A stretch of DNA of 64,000 nt from NCBI RefSeq assembly GCF_014636315.1, contig NZ_BMED01000002.1, positions 62,001 through 126,000 of the forward strand, written 5' to 3'. This document shows, one piece after another, positions 44,805 through 54,618 of the stretch. The notes beneath the pieces were generated by a model. That model was not told the origin of the DNA, ran no database searches, and was given only the letters and a program-made list of their open reading frames with translations. Every line of letters begins with the position of its first letter. Positions within the stretch are counted from its first letter, which is position 1. Source of the stretch: Parundibacterium terreum (GTDB taxonomy: Bacteria; Pseudomonadota; Gammaproteobacteria; Burkholderiales; Burkholderiaceae_D). The translations under genes and the position numbers were made by a program.

Positions 44805-47125
44805 TATGCACGCTCCACGGTAATGGAACCGAACATCGCACCCAGGGCCTTGGTTGCAGCGTGGCCGGCGGCAACGCGTACCACATTTTCAGGCAGGGAC
44901 TTGTCCAGCGCAGCAGCGATGGATATCGAACCATTGCTTTGCGTCAGTTTGATCTGGTCGCCGTCGTTAATACCCAGCTTGGCAAATTGTGCAGCGCTCA
45001 GCCAAACTTTCGGCGCTTTCGCGTCTGCAGTTTTTTGCAGAGACTCTGCCCTGCGTACAATCGCATCGGTATGGTAGATAGGCACATCGGAGACGCGTTC
45101 CAGGCCGTTTGCTGCAGAAGCAGCCAGCACTGGTGCGACGTCAGCGATATTGTTCAGGCGTTTGGCCAGATCAGTTTTATCCAGACCCAGCACTTCGTCA
45201 CGCACGGATTCTGCAGTGTCGAATTCAAAATTAGCCAGACCCAGCAAATTGCCCAGTACACGCAATACTTTCCATGCCGGACGTGCATCGCCCAACGGCC
45301 TTACAACACCGTGGAAGCTTTGAGCACGACCTTCGCAATTGACGAAAGTACCTGAAGTTTCAGTAAATGGAGATACCGGCAGCAAGACGTCGGCGTAGTC
45401 CATGCCATGCTTGAATGCAGACATCACTACGACCATTTCCGCTTTATCCAGCGCAGCTTTTGCCTGCTGTGGATTGGCGTAGTCGAATTCCGGCTCAGCG
45501 TGCAGCAGCACGTAGGCTTTCTTCGGCTGCGCGAACATCTGTTCAGCCGCTGCAGCAGATGCCGGCAAGGCATTTGCCAGGTAGCCGCCCACCGTGTTTG
45601 CAGCTTCAGTCAGGTAACCGAAACCGGCGCCTGCGTTTTGCGCAATCCATTGTGCCAGCGCGTGTATCTTGGCTGCGTCAGGATGCTGAGCCGCAGTATT
45701 GCCCAGGAATACGCCGCTAGTGCCAGCCAGCAGGCTGGCAGCAATCGCTTCTGCGCTTGCAGATGCTTGAACGGAGTCAAAACCGGCAGGCTTGGCGATT
45801 TCTTTCTTGGCAGCGACAGCAACAGCTACTTCAGCCAGGAAGCCCAGCCATGCGGAAGGTGCCAGAACTGCCTTATTGGCCAGCTTAATCAGCAGATCGT
45901 CGTCGGTCGCGTGCAAGGCGCTCAGCTTAGCACCCATCTTCACGGACTGGCGCAGACGCGCAGCCAGCAAAGGATGATCCTTGCGCAGGAAAGAACCGAT
46001 AACGAACACGTTTTTCAGCTGGCTGAATTCAGTGATGGACATGCCCAGCCAAGGCTTGATTTTTCCACCCAGGGAAAAATCGGACTGGCGCAGACGGAAG
46101 TCCACATTGTCGGAACCCAGGCCGCGTACTACGCGTTGCAGCAAAGTCAGTTCTTCCAGCGTGGAGCTTGGCGTTGCCACCGCAGCGATGGATTCGGCGC
46201 CATGCTCATGCTTGATGTTTTTCAGGCCGTGCGCGATGTATTCCAGCGCAGTTTGCCAATCGGCCTCCTGCCATTGACCGCCCTGCTTGATCATAGGCTT
46301 GGTCAGACGCTCTTCGCTGTTCACGCCTTCATAGGCGAAACGGTCCTTATCGGAAATCCAGCATTCATTGACCGCTTCATTTTCCAGCGGTACTACACGC
46401 ATTACCTTGTTGTTCTTGACTTGAACGATCAGGTTGGCACCCAGACCGTCATGCGCGCTGACAGACTTGCGGCGCGACAGTTCCCAGGTACGGGCGGAAT
46501 AACGGAAAGGCTTGGATGTCAGTGCACCGACCGGGCAAACGTCGATCATATTGCCGGACAATTCGGAGTCGACGGTCTGGCCGACAAAAGAAGTGATCTC
46601 GGAATGTTCACCGCGACCCAGCATGCCCAGTTCCATTACGCCGGCAACTTCCTGGCCGAAACGAACGCAACGTGTGCAGTGGATGCAACGGCTCATTTCT
46701 TCCATCGACACCAGAGGACCTACGTCCTTATGGAAAACGACGCGTTTTTCTTCTTCGTAACGCGAGCTGCTGGCACCGTAGCCGACGGCCAGATCCTGCA
46801 ATTGGCATTCGCCGCCCTGGTCACAGATAGGGCAATCCAGCGGATGGTTAATCAGCAGGAATTCCATCACCCCTTTTTGTGCCTTGACCGCCTTGTCACT
46901 ATTGGACCTTACGATCATGCCGGCCGTTACTGGCGTGGCGCAAGCTGGCAAAGGCTTGGGAGCCTTTTCCACTTCCACCAGGCACATGCGGCAGTTCGCC
47001 GCAATCGACAATTTCTTGTGATAGCAAAAATGCGGAATGTAGGTGCCAAGTTTATTGGCAGCATCCATTACCATGCTGCCTTCTTGCACTTCGACTTTTT
47101 TGCCGTCTATTTCTATTTCAACCAT
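44804..47125 (-). CDS. nuoG: NADH-quinone oxidoreductase subunit G (iron-sulfur, molybdopterin-like fold)
   Basis: The 773-residue largest peripheral subunit. N-terminal 2Fe-2S cluster N1b: [26 protein letters not shown]; then [14 protein letters not shown] and [13 protein letters not shown] for clusters N4 and N5 (the N5 histidine ligand lies just before). The remaining 550 residues have the molybdopterin-oxidoreductase fold without cofactor ([33 protein letters not shown]). No fourth cluster (N7) cysteine set of E. coli type is obvious. It overlaps nuoH by one base and follows nuoF after 34 bp. Confidence 0.97.
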   Translation of the reverse strand: MVEIEIDGKKVEVQEGSMVMDAANKLGTYIPHFCYHKKLSIAANCRMCLVEVEKAPKPLPACATPVTAGMIVRSNSDKAVKAQKGVMEFLLINHPLDCPICDQGGECQLQDLAVGYGASSSRYEEEKRVVFHKDVGPLVSMEEMSRCIHCTRCVRFGQEVAGVMELGMLGRGEHSEITSFVGQTVDSELSGNMIDVCPVGALTSKPFRYSARTWELSRRKSVSAHDGLGANLIVQVKNNKVMRVVPLENEAVNECWISDKDRFAYEGVNSEERLTKPMIKQGGQWQEADWQTALEYIAHGLKNIKHEHGAESIAAVATPSSTLEELTLLQRVVRGLGSDNVDFRLRQSDFSLGGKIKPWLGMSITEFSQLKNVFVIGSFLRKDHPLLAARLRQSVKMGAKLSALHATDDDLLIKLANKAVLAPSAWLGFLAEVAVAVAAKKEIAKPAGFDSVQASASAEAIAASLLAGTSGVFLGNTAAQHPDAAKIHALAQWIAQNAGAGFGYLTEAANTVGGYLANALPASAAAAEQMFAQPKKAYVLLHAEPEFDYANPQQAKAALDKAEMVVVMSAFKHGMDYADVLLPVSPFTETSGTFVNCEGRAQSFHGVVRPLGDARPAWKVLRVLGNLLGLANFEFDTAESVRDEVLGLDKTDLAKRLNNIADVAPVLAASAANGLERVSDVPIYHTDAIVRRAESLQKTADAKAPKVWLSAAQFAKLGINDGDQIKLTQSNGSISIAAALDKSLPENVVRVAAGHAATKALGAMFGSITVERA

Positions 47126-47159
47126 GGTCTACTCTGACTGTGCGCTAACCTAAGCTGGC

Positions 47160-48455
47160 TTAAATGTAAGCGGGAACCAAGCAATGCTTATGCTCGATGT
47201 GATATTCAAACTCTTCGTGGAAATTCTTGACGAATGCACGAACCGGCATCGCCGCCGCATCGCCCAGCGCACAAATGGTGCGGCCCTGGATGTTGTCGGC
47301 GATCGAGTTCAGCATGTCCAGATCTTCTGGACGGCCCTGACCGTTTTCTATGCGGTGGACCATGCGGTACATCCAGCCTGTGCCTTCACGGCAAGGCGTA
47401 CATTGGCCGCATGATTCTTCAAAATAGAAGTAGGACAGGCGCAGCAAGGATTTGACCATGCAACGGGTGTCGTCCATGACGATCACAGCACCGGAACCCA
47501 GCATCGAGCCCGCTTTCGCGATCGAGTCATAGTCCAGATCCGTATTCATCATCACGTCGCCGACGACCACTGGTGCAGACGAACCGCCAGGAATAACCGC
47601 CTTGATCTTCTTGCCGCCGCGCATGCCGCCCGCCAGTTCCAGCAGGGTTGCAAATGGAGTTCCCAAAGGAATCTCGTAGTTGCCCGGACGCTCTACGTCA
47701 CCAGAGATAGAGAAAATCTTGGTGCCGCCGTTATTCGGCTTGCCCATTGCTGCGTAATTCTCGCCGCCCACCGCAAAGATGAAAGGCACTGCAGCAAAGG
47801 TTTCAGTATTGTTGATCGTGGTCGGCTTGCCGTACAGGCCAAAGCTTGCAGGGAAAGGCGGCTTGAAGCGCGGCTGCCCTTTCTTGCCTTCCAGCGATTC
47901 CAGCAAGGCTGTTTCTTCGCCGCAGATGTACGCGCCGTAGCCGTGGTGGGCATGCAACTGGAAGCTGAAGCCTGAACCGCAGATATTGTCGCCCAGCATG
48001 CCTGCAGCACGCGCCTCTTCCAGCGCCTCTTCAAAACGGTCGTACTCGGCAAAAATCTCGCCGTGAATATAGTTGTAGCCAACCGTGATGCCCATCGCAT
48101 ACGCGCCGATAGCCATGCCTTCGATCAGCGCATGCGGGTTGTAGCGGATGATGTCGCGATCCTTGAACGTGCCTGGCTCGCCTTCGTCGGAATTGCAGAC
48201 CAGGTATTTCTGGCCTGGGAACTGACGTGGCATGAAGCTCCACTTCAGGCCGGTAGGAAAGCCCGCGCCGCCGCGGCCGCGCAAGGAAGCTGCCTTCAAT
48301 TCCGCGATTACCTGTTCAGGTGTGATCTTGTCATCCAGTATGCGCTTCAGCTGTTGATAGCCGCCGCGCTTTACATAGTCTTCCAGATGCCAGTTCTTGC
48401 CGTCCAGGCCGGCCAGGATCAGGGGTTTGATATGGCGATCATGCAAACTCGTCAT
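47160..48455 (-). CDS. nuoF: NADH-quinone oxidoreductase subunit F (NADH and FMN site)
   Basis: The 431-residue subunit oxidises NADH with FMN and carries cluster N3. Features: [15 protein letters not shown] (NADH binding), [14 protein letters not shown] (FMN/NADH), [20 protein letters not shown], and the C-terminal 4Fe-4S motif [15 protein letters not shown] with the fourth cysteine in [14 protein letters not shown]. It starts on the last base of the nuoE stop. Confidence 0.98.
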   Translation of the reverse strand: MTSLHDRHIKPLILAGLDGKNWHLEDYVKRGGYQQLKRILDDKITPEQVIAELKAASLRGRGGAGFPTGLKWSFMPRQFPGQKYLVCNSDEGEPGTFKDRDIIRYNPHALIEGMAIGAYAMGITVGYNYIHGEIFAEYDRFEEALEEARAAGMLGDNICGSGFSFQLHAHHGYGAYICGEETALLESLEGKKGQPRFKPPFPASFGLYGKPTTINNTETFAAVPFIFAVGGENYAAMGKPNNGGTKIFSISGDVERPGNYEIPLGTPFATLLELAGGMRGGKKIKAVIPGGSSAPVVVGDVMMNTDLDYDSIAKAGSMLGSGAVIVMDDTRCMVKSLLRLSYFYFEESCGQCTPCREGTGWMYRMVHRIENGQGRPEDLDMLNSIADNIQGRTICALGDAAAMPVRAFVKNFHEEFEYHIEHKHCLVPAYI

Positions 48456-48955
48456 TATGCCCCCGCCGTCGTGGATTGCGTTTTGAGCTCGGTAACGAGC
48501 TCATCGATTTTTTCATTCGACATGAAGCTGCACATACGCTTGTTATTGACCAGCATTACAGGTGCATCGCCGCAAGCTCCCATGCACTCGCCTTCCACCA
48601 GTGTGAACAGGCCATCGGTGCTGGTGTCTTTGTAATCGATACCCAGTTTCTGCTTCAGGTGATGCGCCGCGCGCTCGCCGCCGGACAGGGCGCAAGGCAG
48701 GTTGGTGCAGACCGAAATCTTGAACTTGCCAACCGGCTTGGTGTTGTACATGTTGTAGAAAGTCGCCACTTCCTGCACCGCCACCGCCGGCATGCCGATA
48801 TAGTCGGCCAAAGTCCGCATGACTTCCGGCGAGACCCAGCCGGTTTCGTCCTGCGCGATAGCCAGTGCAGCCATGACGGCCGACTGTCTTTGATCAGCCG
48901 GATACTTTGCCAGTTCCCGGTCAATCTTCTTGAATGCTTGCTCTGATAACACCAT
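48455..48955 (-). CDS. nuoE: NADH-quinone oxidoreductase subunit E (2Fe-2S)
   Basis: The thioredoxin-like 2Fe-2S subunit carrying cluster N1a, 166 residues from ATG 48955 ([12 protein letters not shown]), where AAAGG stands nine bases upstream; the frame is open 13 codons more from a less likely start overlapping the nuoD end. Cluster ligands are the cysteines in [12 protein letters not shown] and [15 protein letters not shown]. It lies 39 bp after nuoD and overlaps nuoF by one base. Confidence 0.95.
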   Translation of the reverse strand: MVLSEQAFKKIDRELAKYPADQRQSAVMAALAIAQDETGWVSPEVMRTLADYIGMPAVAVQEVATFYNMYNTKPVGKFKISVCTNLPCALSGGERAAHHLKQKLGIDYKDTSTDGLFTLVEGECMGACGDAPVMLVNNKRMCSFMSNEKIDELVTELKTQSTTAGA

Positions 48956-48994
48956 AGCTAATGCCTTTAAAATCGCCACCCAACGGGTAGTCAA

Positions 48995-50248
48995 TCATCT
49001 ATCAATTTCGCCAAACACAATATCCTGTGTACCGATAATGGTCACAGCATCTGCAATCATATGGCCCTTGGCCATTTCATCCAGTCCTTGCAGATGCGGG
49101 AACCCCGGCGCACGAATCTTCAAGCGGTAAGGCTTGTTTGCGCCGTCGGATATCAGGTAGATACCAAACTCGCCCTTCGGATGCTCAACAGCCGCATATG
49201 CCTCGCCTGCCGGCACATGGAAACCTTCGGTGAACAGTTTGAAGTGATGGATCAGTTCTTCCATGTTCGACTTCATGTTCACGCGGTGCGGCGGCGCAAT
49301 CTTGTGGTTGTCGGTAATGACAGGACCCTGATTATTGCGCAGCCATTCTATACATTGTTTGATAATGCGGTTGGACTGGCGCATTTCTTCCACGCGCACC
49401 AGATAACGGTCATAGCTGTCGCCATTGACGCCAACAGGAATATCAAAGTCCAGCAAGTCATACACTTCGTAAGGCTGCTTCTTGCGCAGATCCCACTCAA
49501 TGCCGGAACCGCGCAACATCGCGCCGGTAAAGCCCATTGCCTTTGCGCGCTCAGGAGAGACCACGCCGATGCCGACCAGACGCTGCTTCCAGATACGGTT
49601 ATCGGTCAGCAAGGTTTCGTATTCATCGACATACTTGGGGAAACGATTGGTGAAGTCTTCAATGAAGTCCAACAGGGAACCCTGGCGGTTTTCATTCAGC
49701 GCGCGCATCGCTTTTTCGTTTTTCAGTTTGGATACTGTGAACTGCGGCATTTGCTCAGGCAGATCGCGGTATACGCCGCCTGGACGGTAGTAGGCAGCAT
49801 GCATACGCGCGCCGGATACTGCTTCGTAGCAGTCCATCAAGTCTTCGCGCTCGCGGAATGCGTACAGGAATACCGCCATCGCACCCACGTCCAGCGCATG
49901 CGCGCCTATCCACAGCAGGTGATTCAGGATACGGGTAATTTCATCGAACATTACGCGGATGTACTGCGCGCGCATCGGCACTTCCAGGCCCAGCATCTTT
50001 TCGATGGCCATCACGTACGCATGCTCATTGGACATCATCGACACATAGTCGAGCCTGTCCATGTAAGGCACGGACTGGATGAAAGTCTTTTGCTCAGCCA
50101 GTTTTTCGGTTGCACGATGCAACAGGCCGATATGCGGATCGGCACGCTGGATCACTTCGCCATCCAGCTCAAGGACGAGACGCAATACGCCGTGCGCAGC
50201 AGGATGCTGCGGACCAAAGTTCAGGGTGTAATTCTTAATCTCAGCCAT
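48995..50248 (-). CDS. nuoD: NADH-quinone oxidoreductase subunit D
   Basis: The 417-residue 49-kDa-type subunit lines the quinone pocket with Nuo[23 protein letters not shown] holds the conserved histidines near the quinone head group; [27 protein letters not shown] and the C-terminal [23 protein letters not shown] end ([18 protein letters not shown]) are typical. NuoC is encoded separately, not fused as in E. coli. It overlaps nuoC by one base. Confidence 0.98.
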   Translation of the reverse strand: MAEIKNYTLNFGPQHPAAHGVLRLVLELDGEVIQRADPHIGLLHRATEKLAEQKTFIQSVPYMDRLDYVSMMSNEHAYVMAIEKMLGLEVPMRAQYIRVMFDEITRILNHLLWIGAHALDVGAMAVFLYAFREREDLMDCYEAVSGARMHAAYYRPGGVYRDLPEQMPQFTVSKLKNEKAMRALNENRQGSLLDFIEDFTNRFPKYVDEYETLLTDNRIWKQRLVGIGVVSPERAKAMGFTGAMLRGSGIEWDLRKKQPYEVYDLLDFDIPVGVNGDSYDRYLVRVEEMRQSNRIIKQCIEWLRNNQGPVITDNHKIAPPHRVNMKSNMEELIHHFKLFTEGFHVPAGEAYAAVEHPKGEFGIYLISDGANKPYRLKIRAPGFPHLQGLDEMAKGHMIADAVTIIGTQDIVFGEIDR

Positions 50249-50844
50249 TATTTCATCCCGTAATTTTCTTCGCGTATGACACGCGGCGTGATCTCACGCG
50301 GCTCTACAGTCACAGGCTGGTAAATGACGCGCTTCTGCTCCGGGTCGTAACGCATTTCCACATAGCCGGAAACCGGGAAATCCTTGCGGAAAGGATGGCC
50401 GATGAAACCGTAGTCAGTCAGGATACGGCGCAAGTCATTGTGGCCATCAAACAGGATGCCGAAGAAATCGAAGGCTTCGCGCTCGTACCAGTTGGCCGTG
50501 CTCCAGATATCGATCAACGAAGGCAGCACAGGCATGTCGTCGTCAGCGGCAAATACACGCACACGCAGACGCCAGTTGTGTTTGATCGACAGCAGATGGG
50601 ACACTGCAGCAAAGCGCGCGCCATCCCAGGCGCCGTCGCCATACGTGGAGTAATCCACGCCGCACAAGTCGATCAATTCTTCAAATTGAGTATCGGCGTG
50701 ATCGCGCAGATCGCGCATTACGCCCAGATAGGCAGATGGGCTGACAACAATCGTCAATTCACCGAGTGCCGAGGTGGACTTCAGGAGTCTATCGCCCAAG
50801 ACATTCTTTACTGCCGTCTCAAGGATTTCCAGTTTGGTAGTCAT
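50248..50844 (-). CDS. nuoC: NADH-quinone oxidoreductase subunit C
   Basis: The 198-residue 30-kDa-type subunit. I start at ATG 50844 ([12 protein letters not shown]); an upstream frame extension of 14 codons has no good ribosome-binding site. Conserved blocks are [49 protein letters not shown] ([19 protein letters not shown]) and [28 protein letters not shown]. It lies 74 bp after nuoB and one base overlaps nuoD. Confidence 0.95.
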   Translation of the reverse strand: MTTKLEILETAVKNVLGDRLLKSTSALGELTIVVSPSAYLGVMRDLRDHADTQFEELIDLCGVDYSTYGDGAWDGARFAAVSHLLSIKHNWRLRVRVFAADDDMPVLPSLIDIWSTANWYEREAFDFFGILFDGHNDLRRILTDYGFIGHPFRKDFPVSGYVEMRYDPEQKRVIYQPVTVEPREITPRVIREENYGMK

Positions 50845-50918
50845 AATTTTAAAAGCCGCTCTAAGAGTCGCCGGATGTGCGCACACACCGTGCGCACGAT
50901 TTACGCAAGCACCAAGTA

Positions 50919-51395
50919 TCAGCGCGCTATCGTATTGGTACGCTTAATTTTGTTCTGCAACTGTATGATGCCGTACAACAAAGCCTCTGCAGTCGGTGGA
51001 CAGCCGGGGACATAAATATCAACCGGCACGATGCGATCGCATCCACGCACCACAGAATAAGAATAGTGGTAATAGCCGCCACCGTTTGCGCAGGAACCCA
51101 TGGAGATGACCCAGCGCGGCTCAGCCATCTGGTCATACACCTTGCGCAAGGCCGGAGCCATCTTGTTGCACAGCGTACCGGCGACGATCATCACGTCGGA
51201 CTGACGCGGAGATGGACGGAACACTACACCAAAACGATCCAGATCGTAACGCGAAGCACCAGCGTGCATCATCTCAACCGCACAGCATGCCAGACCGAAT
51301 GTCATAGGCCACATGGAGCCAGTGCGCGTCCAGTTGATCAGCTTGTCGGCTGTCGTCGTTACAAAACCTTCGTTTAATACGCCTTCAATTGCCAT
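50919..51395 (-). CDS. nuoB: NADH-quinone oxidoreductase subunit B (cluster N2)
   Basis: The 158-residue subunit holds cluster N2, the last iron-sulfur centre before quinone. Adjacent cysteines in [14 protein letters not shown] plus the cysteines in [11 protein letters not shown] and [14 protein letters not shown] give the four ligands. It is preceded by nuoA (15 bp gap). Confidence 0.98.
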   Translation of the reverse strand: MAIEGVLNEGFVTTTADKLINWTRTGSMWPMTFGLACCAVEMMHAGASRYDLDRFGVVFRPSPRQSDVMIVAGTLCNKMAPALRKVYDQMAEPRWVISMGSCANGGGYYHYSYSVVRGCDRIVPVDIYVPGCPPTAEALLYGIIQLQNKIKRTNTIAR

Positions 51396-51410
51396 AATAT
51401 ATTCCTTCGA

Positions 51411-51770
51411 TCATTCCCAATCCAGGGCGCCTTTTTTCCAGATATACCAGAAGCCCACCGCGAATTCAGCAATGAAACCGAGCATAATCAGAAAACCGTA
51501 CCAACCCAGGTCGCGCATTGCAACGCCCCAAGGGAAGAAGAATGCAGTTTCCAGATCAAACAAGATGAACAGGATTGCCACCAGATAATAACGAACGTCA
51601 AACTTCATGCGCGCATCTTCGAAAGCCTCGAAGCCGCATTCATAAGGAGAGAGTTTTTGGTCATCAGGCCTGTAGGGCGCGAGAACGCGACCAAGCACCT
51701 GCGGAACGACACCAACGCCGATACCGACCAGAATAAATAAGAGAACAGGGAAATAATTTTCGAGGTTCAC
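51411..51770 (-). CDS. nuoA: NADH-quinone oxidoreductase subunit A
   Basis: The 119-residue subunit has three membrane helices and the family blocks [41 protein letters not shown], including the cysteine-bearing loop near the quinone tunnel. It is the first gene of the 14-gene complex I operon, 150 bp after tRNA-Leu. No separate strong promoter is obvious in that gap, so part of the transcription may start upstream of the tRNA. Confidence 0.98.
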   Translation of the reverse strand: MNLENYFPVLLFILVGIGVGVVPQVLGRVLAPYRPDDQKLSPYECGFEAFEDARMKFDVRYYLVAILFILFDLETAFFFPWGVAMRDLGWYGFLIMLGFIAEFAVGFWYIWKKGALDWE

Positions 51771-51921
51771 GTTAGGCTACCTGTAATTGAACGATACGTT
51801 GAGGACATTCCGTAAATCGACTGCTTGCTGCAGCCTTTAGAAATCCTTGAATGATTCGATGAATCAAAACGACCACTTCCTCGACAAAGCCAGCAGAAGA
51901 TCGCTGACCAGTTTTTTTTGT

Positions 51922-52006
51922 TGGTGCCGACGACGAGACTCGAACTCGTACAGCTTTCGCCACTACCCCCTCAAGATAGCGTGTCTACCAATTTCACCAC
52001 GTCGGC
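51922..52006 (-). tRNA. tRNA-Leu (anticodon GAG)
   Basis: An 85-nt class II tRNA on the minus strand: acceptor arms GCCGACG/CGTCGGC, D-arm GTGGTGAAATTGGTAGAC, anticodon loop CTTGAGG with GAG, a long variable arm (GTGGCGAAAGCTGT), T-arm ACGAGTTCGAGTCTCGT, discriminator A and encoded CCA. It lies between secG and nuoA, a placement seen in many betaproteobacteria. Confidence 0.96.
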
Positions 52007-52017
52007 ATAAGCCCTGT

Positions 52018-52046
52018 ATTCTACTATGAGCGGCCTCATTGTTCAA
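52018..52046 (-). promoter_or_regulatory. Sigma70 promoter of tRNA-Leu (possibly also feeding nuo)
   Basis: On the minus strand TTGAAC (52046-52041) and TAGAAT (52023-52018) are separated by 17 bp, and the -10 box ends 11 bp before the tRNA. With no terminator visible after the tRNA, transcripts may read into nuoA. Confidence 0.72.
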
Positions 52047-52092
52047 CGCACAATTGCACCAATTCAACGCTTTTATACAGAGCGAAACAAAT

Positions 52093-52482
52093 TTATTTCG
52101 GAATCTGATTTGCCTGGCCAGCAGCACTTGCCGGGGCACTGGTTGCCGGGGCAACTGGTGCGCTCGCAGCAGGCGCGGAAGCACCGGCAGGCGCCGTTTT
52201 CACAGCAGGCAGATTATCCATCACACCGACAGAAGGAGCGCCGCGATTGGCACCAATATAGGCCAAGGCCAGAGTAGATGCGAAAAACACCGCCGCAGCA
52301 ACACCTGTGGACTTGGACAGAAAATTTGATGAGCCGGTTGCACCAAACAAACTACCAGATGCGCCAGAACCGAATGAGGCCCCCATATCAGCACCCTTAC
52401 CGTGCTGCAAGAGAACCAGACCAATAATCGTCAGCGCCGCCAGAACCTGAACAATCACTACCAAAGTGAACATAGTTTGCAT
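52093..52482 (-). CDS. secG: Preprotein translocase subunit SecG
   Basis: The 129-residue inner-membrane protein assists SecYE in protein export. It has two membrane helices (FTLVVIVQVLAALTIIGLVLLQ and STGVAAAVFFASTLALAYIG) with the conserved GKGADMGASFGSGASGSLFG loop between them, then a C-terminal tail of about 45 residues rich in alanine, proline and serine. A second in-frame ATG three codons in is an alternative start. It follows tpiA by 82 bp; tpiA-secG order is conserved. Confidence 0.95.
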   Translation of the reverse strand: MQTMFTLVVIVQVLAALTIIGLVLLQHGKGADMGASFGSGASGSLFGATGSSNFLSKSTGVAAAVFFASTLALAYIGANRGAPSVGVMDNLPAVKTAPAGASAPAASAPVAPATSAPASAAGQANQIPK

Positions 52483-52564
52483 TCAATACACCCAATTAAA
52501 ATTAATCACTACCACACTACAAAACACTACCGAAATAGATTCTTTTCTGCGCCAGCCGCGAGAT

Positions 52565-53317
52565 TCAGGCTGCGCGGGCAATCGCCAGGAAATCCGCAGA
52601 TTTCAATGCCGCACCGCCGATCAGGCCGCCATCAATATCCGCCATCGCCAGCAACTCCTTCGCATTGTCCGGCTTCATGCTGCCGCCGTACAAAATCTGC
52701 ACCCGCTCCGCTGCGATCACATCCTTGGCGGCCAGTTGCGCACGCAATACCGCATGCACATCCTGCGCCATTTGTGGCGTTGCCGTCTTGCCGGTGCCGA
52801 TGGCCCATACGGGCTCGTAGGCAACCACAATCTTCAGCACATCTGCGGCTTCCAGCACATCCAAAACTGCCTGCAACTGAGCCGTGACCACATTATTGGT
52901 CTGACCCAGCTCTCGCTGCTGCAAAGTCTCGCCCACACAAATAACAGGACGCAAACCTGCGCGCAATACCTGCTGCGCCTTTTGCGCAACCAGCTCATTA
53001 CTTTCAAGATGGTAGGCCCTGCGCTCGGAATGTCCGACTATCACATACTGGCAAGCACAATCGGCCAGCATCGATGCCGAAACCTCGCCAGTATAAGCTC
53101 CCACGTCGTGCGCGGAAACATCCTGCGCGCCCCACGCAACAGCACTGCCAGCCAGCACATCCGCGCATTGCAGCAAATACGGCGCCGGAGCACAGACCAA
53201 CACGTCGCAATCCGCCGCCTGCCCCGCCAATCCAGCCTTGATTTCGGCCAGCAACGCGGCATTGGCAGCAAAGCTGCCATTCATCTTCCAATTACCGGCT
53301 ATCAGAGTACGTCGCAT
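52565..53317 (-). CDS. tpiA: Triose-phosphate isomerase
   Basis: The 250-residue glycolytic enzyme interconverts dihydroxyacetone phosphate and glyceraldehyde 3-phosphate. Active-site residues are K in [10 protein letters not shown] in IVGHSERR and E in [15 protein letters not shown] (loop 6 lid follows); [15 protein letters not shown] binds the phosphate. Length is normal. It lies upstream of secG, with 190 bp of unremarkable sequence before it. Confidence 0.97.
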   Translation of the reverse strand: MRRTLIAGNWKMNGSFAANAALLAEIKAGLAGQAADCDVLVCAPAPYLLQCADVLAGSAVAWGAQDVSAHDVGAYTGEVSASMLADCACQYVIVGHSERRAYHLESNELVAQKAQQVLRAGLRPVICVGETLQQRELGQTNNVVTAQLQAVLDVLEAADVLKIVVAYEPVWAIGTGKTATPQMAQDVHAVLRAQLAAKDVIAAERVQILYGGSMKPDNAKELLAMADIDGGLIGGAALKSADFLAIARAA

Positions 53318-53508
53318 AGCTACCTAAAATTCAATTAACCCTCTATTGTAGCCCGTGCATTATAAGGGGTCAAACGAACGGCCACGTAAAACGCCGCAAA
53401 ACATGCAAAAACGATCAGATTCCGGCACCTGACGGCGCGGCAGCACAGTGTACACCTCTCCAGACACGTGAAATTGGAGGATAACTTCGAACTGCCACTG
53501 TAGCGGCT

Positions 53509-54489
53509 CTACGCCACCTGCAACACGATTTTGCCTATATGGCTACCACCTTCCATCATTGCATGCGCCTGATCCGCCTGCGCCAGCGGGAAAATCTGGT
53601 GAATAACAGGCTTGATCTTGCCACTGGCCAGCAAAGGCCACACCCTAGCCTGCAATTGCTGTGCAATTGCAGCCTTGAACGCAACCGGACGCGGGCGCAG
53701 CGTGGAGCCAGTCACCACCAGACGCCGGCGCAGCACCTGCGCGAGGTCCAGATCGGCGCGAGCACCGCCCAGCAAGGCAATCAAAACCAGCCTGCCGTCA
53801 TCGGCAAGGCTGTCGATCTCACGCGGTACGTAGTCACCCGCCACCATGTCCAGGATCACATCCACACCCCGCCCATCGGTCAGCGATTTGACCACCTCCT
53901 TGAAATCCTCGGTTTTGTAGTTGATGCCGCGCTCGGCGCCAAGGCGCTCGGTCGCCCTGCACTTGTCGTCAGAGCCTGCCGTTGCAAAAACCCTGTGTCC
54001 CAGCGCCGTCGCAATCTGAATCGCCGTCACGCCTATGCCCGAGGTGCCACCCTGCACCATCAAAGTCTCGCCGGCAGACAATCTGGCTCGATCAAACACA
54101 TTGCTCCAGACGGTGAAAAAGGTTTCAGGCAAAGAAGCTGCCTCCACCGGCGACAAACCCGCAGGAACAGGCAGGCATTGCGCTAGCGGCGCCGCGCAGT
54201 ACTCGGCATATCCGCCGCCCTGCACCAGCGCGCACACCAGATCGCCCTTGCTGAATCCACTGCCAGCCAGATCACCATCGACAATTTCCCCAGCAACCTC
54301 CAGGCCAGGCAGATCCGACGCACCCGGCGGCACCGGATAATGCCCCAGGCGCTGCAGCACATCGGGACGGTTGATGCCGGCGGCCAGCACCCGAATCAGC
54401 ACCTCGCCAGCCTTGATTTGCGGAACCTCGCGCTCACATATTTTCAATACTTCCGGTTTGCCGTACTGGGTAATTTCCACTGCTCGCAT
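53509..54489 (-). CDS. NAD(P)H quinone oxidoreductase, PIG3-type medium-chain dehydrogenase
   Basis: The 326-residue protein is a zinc-free MDR-family quinone oxidoreductase. AAGINRPDVLQRLGHYP and PGLEVAGEIV form the GroES-like catalytic half; the Rossmann half has the NADPH motif VQGGTSGIGVTAIQIA, then ATAGSDDKC. The LQR..YP and GGSHIGKIVL ends fit the TP53I3/PIG3 subgroup, which reduces one-electron acceptors such as quinones. It stands alone between tpiA and pnp with a terminator just upstream. Confidence 0.9.
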   Translation of the reverse strand: MRAVEITQYGKPEVLKICEREVPQIKAGEVLIRVLAAGINRPDVLQRLGHYPVPPGASDLPGLEVAGEIVDGDLAGSGFSKGDLVCALVQGGGYAEYCAAPLAQCLPVPAGLSPVEAASLPETFFTVWSNVFDRARLSAGETLMVQGGTSGIGVTAIQIATALGHRVFATAGSDDKCRATERLGAERGINYKTEDFKEVVKSLTDGRGVDVILDMVAGDYVPREIDSLADDGRLVLIALLGGARADLDLAQVLRRRLVVTGSTLRPRPVAFKAAIAQQLQARVWPLLASGKIKPVIHQIFPLAQADQAHAMMEGGSHIGKIVLQVA

Positions 54490-54528
54490 GGTGTTAAATC
54501 CTTTAGGAAAGACCCGATTTTAGCCGAT

Positions 54529-54554
54529 AAAAAAAACGCCCGTTGAAACGGGCG
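54529..54554 (-). terminator. Intrinsic terminator of the rpsO-pnp transcript
   Basis: On the minus strand CGCCCGTT pairs with AACGGGCG across a 2-nt loop (54537-54554) and is followed by eight T residues. It lies 65 bp after pnp and 40 bp before the quinone oxidoreductase start. Confidence 0.9.
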
Positions 54555-54618
54555 CTTTGGGTGTTGCTTATTGACCGGCGCACATCAATTCAACATCGAT
54601 GCCGGCCGGACTCAATAT

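Noticed and set aside
45407..47137. 576-aa open frame antisense to nuoG
   Set aside because: Shadow of nuoG; composition and position show it is not a gene.
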